Source of the DNA: CAWGYT01 sp963826795
GTDB taxonomy: Bacteria > Planctomycetota > Planctomycetia > Pirellulales > Pirellulaceae
Assembly (NCBI GenBank): GCA_963826795.1
Contig: CAWGYT010000031.1
Span: 1 to 41,120 of the forward strand
Length of the DNA stretch: 41,120 nucleotides
Direction: 5' to 3'
In this document: positions 35,087 through 41,120 of the stretch, one piece after another
Position numbering within the stretch: position 1 is the first letter of the stretch
How the letters are laid out: each line of letters starts with the position of its first letter
The notes under the pieces: generated by a model
Told to the model about the DNA's origin: nothing
The model's database searches: none
The model's input: the letters and a program-made list of their open reading frames with translations, nothing else
Position numbers and translations under genes: made by a program

Positions 35087-35920
35087 GTGTTCTATCGAGC
35101 CTTTGGTCCCAAGGTGGTTAACTTTGCTTCCACTCCCGAGACCGATCTGACGATCACGAAGTCCGATGGCCGCGCCACCGCGGTTCCGGGCGAGACGCTG
35201 AACGACATCGCGACGGTGACGAATGTCGGGCCCAGCGACGTGTCGGGTGCGATCATTACCGACAATCTCCCGCCGCAGCTTCTGGCGGCGACCTACACGA
35301 TCACCGTGACCAACGACGGCCCGAGCGACGTGGCAGGCGCCTCAATCGTTGACGCGGTTTCCGATTCGGTCAACAACGCGGCGTATGTGAGGAGTGCGTC
35401 GGGCGGGGCCACGGGCATCACGAGCGGATCGGGCAGCATCAACGACCTGCTCAATTTTCCGGTTGGCAGTCGAGTGAACTACACGTTGACCGGCACGGTT
35501 TCGGGCGCGGCCTCCGACAGCTTGACGAAATAGCAACGGCGTGTTTGATTCGGGCGAACCCCGATTTCCGACGTCGCCATCTCCTTAAGCGGTAGCGACG
35601 GCTTGGGGGAGACGGTCAGTCGTGACGTGACGACCGCTGCGTCGGGTATGTATCAAGTTCTGGACCTTCCCACGGGGACTTATAACGTCCGGGAGACTCA
35701 GCCGGTGCTGTTCGGACAGGGCAGCGAAACGGTCGGGACCGGATCGGCGACGAACGTGGTGGCAATCGACAACGTGTTTGCCAACATCGGACTCGGCCCC
35801 ACTCAAAATGCCGTGGCTTCCAACTTCGGCGAGCAGCGTCCCACGCTGTCACAGCGTGATCTGTTGGCACAGAGGGCAGTTTCCGCTAACGGCGACCGCG
35901 ACACGCCGCGAGGGGCTTGA
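35087..35920 (+). pseudogene. remnant of a large surface adhesin (DUF11 then SdrD_B-like domain)
   Basis: Two open frames carry parts of one gene type. The first (35087-35533) has DUF11 repeats: TDLTITKSDG, ATVTNVGPSDVSGAIITDNL and TYTITVTNDGPSDVAGASIV. From about 35529 another frame reads NSNGVFDSGEP, and near 35560 it shifts by one base (in a CCCC run) to PISDVAISLSGSDGLGE and VLDLPTGTYNVRETQP, ending in VFANIGLGPTQN and SNFGEQRP, an SdrD_B-type domain with its C-terminal linker. The start and most of the expected length are missing. It is a fragment of a secreted repeat protein, lying directly after the BBP7-like gene on the same strand. Confidence 0.7.
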
Positions 35921-36181
35921 CCCGGCGGCTTAAGGAGCGAAGTCGTCTACCCCACGCGCCGGCGAATGGTTCTCCTGGGTGTCGACTTCCCCCTCTTTAG
36001 TTCTGCCGAACCTTGCTTCTGGGTTCGCGTCTAAGAAACTAGCTTGTTTTTTCGAGAGATTCTGTAACGATTGGGTTGGCGTGTCGCGTTACACGCAGCG
36101 CGACGGACTAGTTACTCGCGAACGCGTTTGTCTCTGGCATTCAGGCGCGGCGAGGGAATCTAGGTAGAAAGGAGGTGTTCT

Positions 36182-36223
36182 TTGAATTATTTCTGTAGTA
36201 GCCAGCGAGGTGGTCTCGCCTGA
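36182..36223 (+). CDS. 13-codon leader-like ORF with an extended Shine-Dalgarno
   Basis: TTG at 36182 opens a short frame, M-NYFCSSQRGGLA-stop. AGAAAGGAGGTG at 36166-36177 is fully complementary to the usual 16S 3' tail (CACCUCCUUUCU) and ends 4 bases before the TTG, with the GGAGG core 6 bases before it. The stop codon lies inside the 5' arm of hairpin H2, so a ribosome ending here would block H2 and free H3. Whether the peptide itself matters is unknown. Confidence 0.4.
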   Translation: MNYFCSSQRGGLA

Positions 36224-36291
36224 GTCGGCCGGCGGGCTGCCTCAGGCAGCCACTTGCTCAAGTGGCTTGACTTAGTCCGCTTGACTCATGG

Positions 36292-36330
36292 GAGCTTGGT
36301 CTCGATCTTCGGGGCCAAGCTCTTTTTTTT
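36292..36330 (+). terminator. intrinsic terminator
   Basis: Stem GAGCTTGGTC (36292-36301) pairs with GGCCAAGCTC (36313-36322), with one T-G pair, an 11-base loop, and eight T's directly after (36323-36330). This is the clearest terminator in the window. Confidence 0.9.
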
Positions 36331-36440
36331 GCCCCCTTAGCAGAATCTATGGGTGAACCCTGTAGTTGCATAAAGGATTCTTTGCGAGTGTGAGTTGGAC
36401 TGAGAAAACCAGGGGTCTTCGAACTTGCCATCGCTTGTTG

Positions 36441-36467
36441 CTGGATCTCACATCCGGTGAGATCCAG
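36441..36467. repeat. perfect 11-bp hairpin next to the GEAPAEP element
   Basis: CTGGATCTCAC (36441-36451) and GTGAGATCCAG (36457-36467) are perfect reverse complements around a 5-base loop. It lies five bases before the hairpin repeat at 36473. It has no T-run, so it is not a normal terminator. Confidence 0.85.
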
Positions 36468-36472
36468 GCGCA

Positions 36473-36552
36473 CCGGGAGGGCGAGGCTCCTGCCGAGCCG
36501 CAGGAGCGGAAGACGCTGTCAAAGAAGGCTCAGCAGGAGCTTCGCCCTCCCG
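36473..36552. repeat. 'GEAPAEP' inverted-repeat hairpin element
   Basis: The arms are 36473-36499 (CCGGGAGGGCGAGGCTCCTG then CCGAGCC) and 36528-36552 (GGCTCAGCAGGAGCTTCGCC then CTCCC), with a 28-base loop. It belongs to the same family as 20703 and 28574. It lies between the terminator and the pectinesterase remnant in a 360-base stretch with no gene. Confidence 0.87.
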
Positions 36553-36731
36553 AAGGCTTGGCCACAAAGCAGTTTTTCTGCAACGCTGGGGTGAATTCTG
36601 GCTCGAGTAGGGCTCCGCGGCACCAGAGGAACCGGGCAAACAAGTTCACATTATTCTCGAAGTGACCGACGACGGCACGCCACCACTCATTGGCTATCAA
36701 CGCGTCGTCTGCAATATCAAAGGCAATTGAG

Positions 36732-37497
36732 ATGACAATCGAAGATGTACGACAAGTCGTTTTCGCATCGATTGCCTTCCTGTGCTTCTCCAGTCTCGCG
36801 TACTCGCAACAAGTCGCCTTGCCGACGGCTGAAACGTCACCCGCAGCCACCGCCGATTTCGTCGTTGCCGCCGATGGCAGCGGTGACTTTCTGAGAGTTC
36901 AGGATGCAATCGAAGCCGCGCCTGCAAACAGCTCAACACGCGCCGTGATTTTCCTCAAGCCCGGCATCTACAAAGAAACACTTCGCGTGCCATCGAGCAG
37001 GAAGAACTTGTCGCTGATTGGCGAATCGTAAGAAACCACAATCCTAACTTTCGACGACTATGCAGGGAAAATGTCCGACTACGCCAGTACGCGAATTTTG
37101 GCCGATGACTGTTCTGCTCGCAATCTGACGTTCCAGAACACTATCGACAGTCGTTCCAGTATCGATGGCGGCCAGGCTGCTGCGTTGCGAGTCGATGGCA
37201 ATCGAGCAGCGTTCATTCAGTGTCGAATCATGGGTTTTCAGGACACGTACCACACTGGTCGCAACAAGCGGTCGTATCACAAACAGTGCATCATCGAAGG
37301 CACAACCGATTTCATTTACGGAGATGGAATTGCGTTGTTTGAAGACTGCACGATCGTCAATTGCCACAATTCTCATATCACCGCACATAGCCAGAAACTC
37401 AAGGACGGTAAACACGTCTACCGAATCGGTTACGTCTTTCAGAACTGCGTCATCAAGAAGCATCCCGACGAAGACGTATCTAAAGCGCCGCTGGAAT
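36732..37497 (+). pseudogene. pectinesterase (CE8) remnant with internal stop and lost 3' end
   Basis: From ATG 36732 the frame gives a signal peptide (VVFASIAFLCFSSLAYSQQ) and the start of the right-handed beta-helix: DFVVAADGSGDFLRVQDAIE and RAVIFLKPGIYKE. It meets TAA at 37029 after LIGES, and the same frame continues at once with ETTILTFDDYAGK, NLTFQNTI, AALRVDGNRAAFIQCRIMGF, QDTYHTG and IIEGTTDFIYGDG, which hold the family's catalytic Gln and Asp motifs. After about 37490 the similarity stops and a GH127 fragment begins. The product would have demethylated pectin in the periplasm or outside the cell. Both the stop and the truncation argue for a dead gene. Confidence 0.8.
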
Positions 37498-37499
37498 GT

Positions 37500-37983
37500 C
37501 GAAAGGCAAGTACCGCGGTGCGCCCTTTAACGATGGTGACTTCTATAAATGGATGGAAGCGGTCTCTGCGCTACAGGCAACCGAGCCTGCCCCCAAATTG
37601 GGATGCGCGTCTGGACAAAAATCATCGCGATCATTGGGAAGGCACAGCGAGCGGACGGTTACATCCATACTCCCGTGCTGATCGCCAAGCGCAACGGCGA
37701 CAAGACGGTCATGCCATTCGGCGATCGATTCAACTTTGAGATGTACAACATGGGCCACCTGATGACGGCCGCTTGTGTGCATCATGAAGTCACGGGAAAA
37801 GACAGTTTACTGACTATCGCTCGGAAAGCAGCCGACTTTCTTGACGACGCTTATCGCAATCCGAAGCTCGAACAGGCGGGACATGCGATCTGCCCGTCGC
37901 ACGACATGGGCCTGCTTGATCTGTATCGAGGACAAGGATCTGGTCTCGCATTCTCGACGATTCATCACCACTTCCAACGATAG
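37500..37983 (+). pseudogene. GH127 (beta-L-arabinofuranosidase-like) internal fragment, frameshifted
   Basis: Pieces in three frames join into one continuous family match: GKYRGAPFNDGDFYKWMEAV (frame from 37496), then WDARLDK, then IIAIIGKAQRADGYIHTPV and FNFEMYNMGHLMTAACVHHE, then CPSHDMGLLDLYR. Removing one G from GGG near 37602 and one A from AAAAA near 37617 would restore one frame. The N-terminal part and everything after DLYR are missing. The enzyme family removes arabinose from plant polysaccharides, in keeping with the pectinesterase remnant to which it is fused. Confidence 0.75.
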
Positions 37984-38066
37984 CCTGTCGTAGTCAGGAT
38001 CCCGGCGATGAAAACTCCCGAAGAAAGACGTTATCACGCTGACTGCACCCCTAAGGAGCAAGTAGA

Positions 38067-38144
38067 ATGGTCACGAAGAAGAGCGACGATCTCGATGGTT
38101 CCTCGGCGATAGGCTTTAAACGCCGTAGAGAAATGCTTCTGTAA
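38067..38144 (+). CDS. 25-codon ORF with a good ribosome site, perhaps a truncated gene start
   Basis: ATG 38067 has AAGGAG 9 bases upstream. The peptide is MVTKKSDDLDGSSAIGFKRR then REMLL and stop. The KRRREMLL end resembles the start of a twin-arginine or other signal peptide, cut short. It is too short to assign and may be the remaining 5' end of a lost gene. Confidence 0.25.
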   Translation: MVTKKSDDLDGSSAIGFKRRREMLL

Positions 38145-38158
38145 ACGCTAACTCACAA

Positions 38159-38557
38159 ATGGCTTTCGAGCATCAAAAGTTGAACGACGACAAAGACGAA
38201 CCCCAAAGAAATCGTGCGTGGTTTCACTTGCGACGGCGGACAGTTGTCCTGTTACTGTTAGGCATCGCATTGGGCGGATGGTTCGTGCGCTTGATGATAC
38301 AAGCGGACAACAACCCCTTCGACGATTCATTGACCTGGATGGTATTGTGTTTGCTAGCGGCATGGGCAAATGTGTATGGCTACTGCATGCGATACAGCCG
38401 GTGCCCATCATGCGGTAAGTATGCGCTGGGCGAAGAAGGAATTTATTTCATCAACTTTTTGAAACGGATATTTTCTCTTTCCGGAGAACCCGGCCACTGG
38501 GACCTCTGTCGGAACTGTGGATATCAGGAGTGGCAGGAAGGAGGCCCCGTTGACTGA
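38159..38557 (+). CDS. small membrane protein with C-terminal zinc ribbon
   Basis: A 132-residue protein that is intact, unlike its neighbours. A polar basic N-terminus is followed by two membrane segments (about 28-47, TVVLLLLGIALGGWFV, and 59-78, TWMVLCLLAAWANVYGY), then a probable zinc ribbon with CPSCGK near 82-87 and CRNCGY near 116-121. No clear ribosome site precedes the ATG. I do not recognise the family; related small zinc-ribbon membrane proteins are common in planctomycetes. Confidence 0.6.
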   Translation: MAFEHQKLNDDKDEPQRNRAWFHLRRRTVVLLLLGIALGGWFVRLMIQADNNPFDDSLTWMVLCLLAAWANVYGYCMRYSRCPSCGKYALGEEGIYFINFLKRIFSLSGEPGHWDLCRNCGYQEWQEGGPVD

Positions 38558-38575
38558 CGACCCTCGAAAACGCGG

Positions 38576-38790
38576 ACTCCGGCGGGGCCAACGGCCTGAT
38601 ATTCGATGGCCAGCGGCGATTGCTCGCAGCTGAGCAAAATACCCAATACCCGGCAGTTGACTCGCAAACACGGCGACAGTGTCGAAATCCTTGCGGACTC
38701 GTGGGATGACAAACGCTTAAACAGTCCGAATGACGTAGCACTTGATTCGCTTGGCGGCACTAACTTTACCCAAAAGGAATCGACGAACAC
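38576..38790 (+). pseudogene. SMP-30/gluconolactonase-like fragment in two frames
   Basis: One frame reads GGANGLIFDGQRRLLAAE and another continues with GDSVEILADSWDDKRLNSPN then DVALDSLGG. These line up with SNGLLFDHQLRLVCCEG and FEGKRLNSPNDVTIDSRGR of the intact gene at 4957-6030. Both ends of the domain are missing. It is a diverged relic and not a recent copy of the intact gene, because the residues differ at many places. Confidence 0.7.
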
Positions 38791-38821
38791 CTTTGGGAAA
38801 GTCCACCCTCATTCCTGCTAA

Positions 38822-39212
38822 CACTGAGGTCGTCCGGAGTGGACGTCCGGAATAGGGAATGATTCGGAACGGCTGAAAGCTCTTGACAATCAGTCATAAG
38901 TGAAGGGAAACGTTCATGAGAGTCGCAAGACACACCAGTTCTCAAGCGATGTTCCGAAAGAGCAGCGGTCCGCTGTTGGGTGTATATACGTCGAAACCGA
39001 CGTCGCGATTCCGTTTTCAGAAGCCTCGTCAGGATGCACCGTCATGGCTTTGGCTGCGGTGCTAAAGTCGGATTGGAATAGGTCGCATTGTCACACAAAT
39101 GTGTCGCAGTCAGGCAAGCCGCTAAAAGTATCGACAGCATCGACTAGGACTAGGTTGAACCAAGGAACCCTTGGCGGTTGATGGAATCGGTTTGCGGGGG
39201 AGGAATCAAGCC
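38822..39212. other. 391-base stretch without a recognised gene
   Basis: A 49-codon frame begins at ATG 38914 (MRVARHTSSQAMFRKSSGPL) with GAAGGGAA upstream. An overlapping longer frame is also open. Neither shows a domain, and base composition is lower in GC than in the left part of the window. I see nothing else. Confidence 0.4.
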
Positions 39213-40613
39213 GTGAGTCGCAAGTCTCGCAAACGTAGAAAGAGAAACAAGAAATTGCGACGGCTGGCCACGATTGACGCGGACACCCGCAAGCTTCGTC
39301 GTCGTTGGAATCTCCTACCAAGGCCGACGCGAACAACGACCAGCGAATTCGAGCCTTCTTTTCCGCCGTCACGTTCGCCATCGGATTCGGGCTCCTAGTT
39401 CTGCGCCAGGTCACGCTCAGCGGTATCGAATCGGCGCGGAACTGGGAGCCGAAGCCCTGCGTTATTGAGCAAGCTGAGTTCGTGCGCGACGACGACACCG
39501 GAGAGCGAATCCTTAATATGCTGTTCAGCTACGAATACGAAGGCCAGCGTTATACGTCCGACCGAATCGATATGCTGCCGGGACGCATGGGAGACGATAG
39601 AGATTGGGAAGCTGCCTTGAAGGACCGCCACCCCGTTGGTTCCGAGTCGATTTGCTACGTTGATCCCGCGGATCCAGGGCACGCAGTACTTGATCGCGAG
39701 CACGGCGGATCGGGTGCCGGAAACTTGCTCCTTTTGGCCTTTCCGTTCCTGGCGATTGGCGCCGCGTTGGGCTACAGCTGTTGGCACGACTGGACGAAGC
39801 CACAAGCTGTTGGCGAACTATCAGAGGTGGCGTTGTCCCCGCCGCCCCGGCGTGTATCGCTTGTTACCGCCATGGCTTTTTTGCTGTCGCTGCCGTCGTC
39901 GATACAGGTCGCCTGGGCCTTTCTAGTGGGTTTTACGTTCTGGTTTTCGATGATGGACGGCCCCGAATGGATCGCAGATATGTCGGCTGGCGAAGGCCAG
40001 GTCGTAGAGGCAGTGATCGTAAGTGTGTCGCCGATGGACCAATACACTTTCGGTGAGCAGGTCTACGAGTGCCAAATGCGGTACCAAGTCGGCAACCGCA
40101 CGTACTCGATTGCGAGCTACGAACTGGGCCAACAGCACACTGTCGACGACTCCGTGGAAGTCGTTCATTACCCAGCCCGCCCCGACGCCAGTCATCTCAA
40201 GGGAGTGCGGCGGAGATCCACGCCAAGCTGGGTCGTGTGGATCCCGCTTGGAGTGATGCTGGTGCTTGCGTTTGGAATCGTTGCTCACTATTGGTTCAAC
40301 CTTTGCTCTATTCAGTTGTTACGTATCGGTCAACTGGCTGCTGCCACACGAGACAGTCAACGCGTTGTTCCGAGCTTCGAGGTCAATGGTGTCAGTTACT
40401 TCATCGATCAACGTTCGCCAAGTGGAACCAAGAATCAGGCACGATGGTGCTTTACGATCCTCGTCGTCCGTCGCGCACATTGGCCTCAGCTCTACGCAGT
40501 TGTCGGTGATCAGCGGACGCGGGACATGGTCTGCCGTCACCAAGGACGTCATCGTGCCTTGCCTGTGTCTGGCTGCGGTGATCTGGCTGTGCGGTTGGGC
40601 TCGCGTCGGCTGA
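39213..40613 (+). pseudogene. DUF3592-type membrane protein, frame-disrupted
   Basis: GTG 39213 has GGGGGAGGAA 7 bases upstream and opens a very basic N-terminus (SRKSRKRRKRNKKLRRLATI). Near 39300 the frame must shift to reach the main frame (from 39305), which has three membrane segments and two DUF3592 modules: MLFSYEYEGQRYTSDRIDML with YVDPADPGHAVL, and CQMRYQVGNRTYSIASYELG with VVHYPARPDASHL. Near 40420 another frame gives GTMVLYDPRRPSRTL, the end of a third module, and near 40480 a further frame gives a last membrane helix (VIVPCLCLAAVIWLCGWARVG) and stop at 40613. Three breaks in one gene mean decay or poor base quality. Confidence 0.65.
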
Positions 40614-40724
40614 GCAAGACGACTTAACCTCGTGCAATTGGGCAGCTCCCCGAACTGCACGAGCACATCAACCTCCTTCAGTTTGCTGCGAGCGGAACGG
40701 ACAATCGCGATGCTTGCCGCAGCG

Positions 40725-40940
40725 TCAATTGAGCCGACGTCTGACGAGAAACAGCCCAAGCAAGAGTAACCCCACGCTATCTGGCTCGGGAACACTCGCC
40801 AAGTCAGCCTCGCCGAAGTTAGAAGACAGTAGCAGGAAGTCCGCGAAATCCACTATGCGATCCCCGGTGAAGTCACCGTCATTCCATCCCTTTGTGTGTG
40901 TGCCATCGGGTTCGAAGTTTACGGAGACCACAAACCCAGA
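40725..40940 (-). pseudogene. C-terminal fragment of a PEP-CTERM protein with dockerin-like motif
   Basis: On the minus strand the fragment reads FEPDGTHTKGWNDGDFTGDR, then IVDFADFLLLSSNFGEA, then the sorting signal VPEPDSVGLLLLGLFLVRRR. The D-x-D/N-rich DFTGDRIVDFADF stretch resembles the dockerin type I-like modules that often come before PEP-CTERM tails in planctomycetes. The 5' part is missing: upstream the frame runs into the repeated CAAACCCAGACG units, so an insertion or rearrangement has cut the gene. Confidence 0.75.
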
Positions 40941-41120
40941 CGACCACAAACCCAGACGGTCTACAATGCACAAACCCAGACGGTCTACAATTCCCGCTGG
41001 CGACGTCGGGTGGTGTAAATGGAAACGCAGTCCCCTCGTGTCCCGCGTGAGTTTCGCGCGAAGGGTGGACAGAGGCGTGGCGGGCGCGGACGGGAGTTGG
41101 AATGTAGACCGTCTGGGTTT
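40931..41120. repeat. direct repeats and inverted repeat at window end, possible transposon end
   Basis: CAAACCCAGACG occurs at 40931-40942, and CAAACCCAGACGGTCTACA occurs in full at 40947-40965 and 40971-40989. At 41103-41120 the reverse complement TGTAGACCGTCTGGGTTT closes the window. The copy at 40972-40994 and the end copy are inverted over about 22 bases with one base difference, enclosing about 110 bases without a gene. This could be a small non-autonomous element or the edge of an insertion sequence. No transposase is seen. Confidence 0.65.

Larger units (their letters stand above)
36160..36332 (+). ncRNA. candidate structured RNA with mutually exclusive hairpins and a terminator
   Basis: The unit starts with a perfect 12-nt Shine-Dalgarno-like sequence (36166-36177) and a 13-codon ORF. 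The hairpins are: H1 GCGAG/CTCGC (36205-36219); H2 GCCTGAG (36218-36224) with CTCAGGC (36241-36247); H3 GGCTGCC (36235-36241) with GGCAGCC (36245-36251); H4 AGCCACTT (36248-36255) with AAGTGGCT (36260-36267). H2, H3 and H4 share bases, so H2 excludes H3 and H3 excludes H4. An intrinsic terminator closes the unit. CTTGACT occurs twice between H4 and the terminator. I do not recognise a known RNA family. It could be a free small RNA or an attenuator whose target gene is lost. Confidence 0.55.

Noticed and set aside
36166..36178. Possible 16S rRNA 3' end on the minus strand (CACCTCCTTTCT)
   Set aside because: Similarity stops after this stretch; the usual GGATCA before it is absent, so there is no rRNA gene. 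It is better read as a ribosome-binding sequence.
40931..40989. Short spaced direct repeats that might suggest a CRISPR array
   Set aside because: Spacing is only 4-5 bases, there are no spacers of 25-40 bases and no cas genes; the inverted copy at the end fits a mobile-element end better.

Overview
The window is about 41 kb of GC-rich DNA from a planctomycete, most likely of the Pirellula/Rhodopirellula kind. Four things point there. There are tetrahydromethanopterin-linked C1 genes (fae, mtdB). There are PEP-CTERM proteins. There is a BBP7-type outer-membrane protein next to another Pro-rich beta-barrel protein. A dispersed GC-rich hairpin repeat reads 'REGEAPAEP' in one frame.

Layout. 1-50: partial tRNA-Asn. 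337-2103: a HATPase anti-sigma factor, a STAS antagonist and a small membrane protein. 2490-9666: a fused acyltransferase/acyl-ACP synthetase, an exported SMP-30-like protein and a large MscK-like channel. 9931-15707: a metal-efflux RND operon (adaptor, a 41-codon bridging ORF, pump), convergent with and overlapping a PEP-CTERM propeller protein. 16947-20047: ABC-2 permease, acylphosphatase and a frame-disrupted cytochrome-c-like protein. 20162-21723: fae and mtdB. 21733-24900: BamA split into a POTRA gene and a beta-barrel gene. 25217-29166: SGNH hydrolase and a feoA-feoA-feoB-Cys-rich iron uptake operon. 29349-34941: zinc-ribbon protein, a small overlapping ORF and two divergent outer-membrane barrel genes.

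35087-41120 is very different. It holds broken pieces of an adhesin (DUF11/SdrD_B), a pectinesterase, a GH127 enzyme, an SMP-30 protein, a DUF3592 protein and a PEP-CTERM protein, and it ends in an inverted repeat that may be a transposon end. In its middle (about 36160-36332) is a compact structured transcription unit: a 12-nt Shine-Dalgarno-like sequence matching the 16S tail, a 13-codon ORF, three overlapping alternative hairpins and an intrinsic terminator. No known RNA family was recognised, and this is the best candidate here for something undescribed.

Several genes are broken by single-base length changes, and many of these fall in short homopolymers (CCC, CCCC, GGG, AAAAA). Some 'pseudogenes' may therefore be sequencing or assembly artefacts. 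The nonsense codon in the pectinesterase and the truncations of the pectinesterase, GH127 and SMP-30 pieces are not explained that way. All functions are inferred from sequence reading alone; no database search was done.
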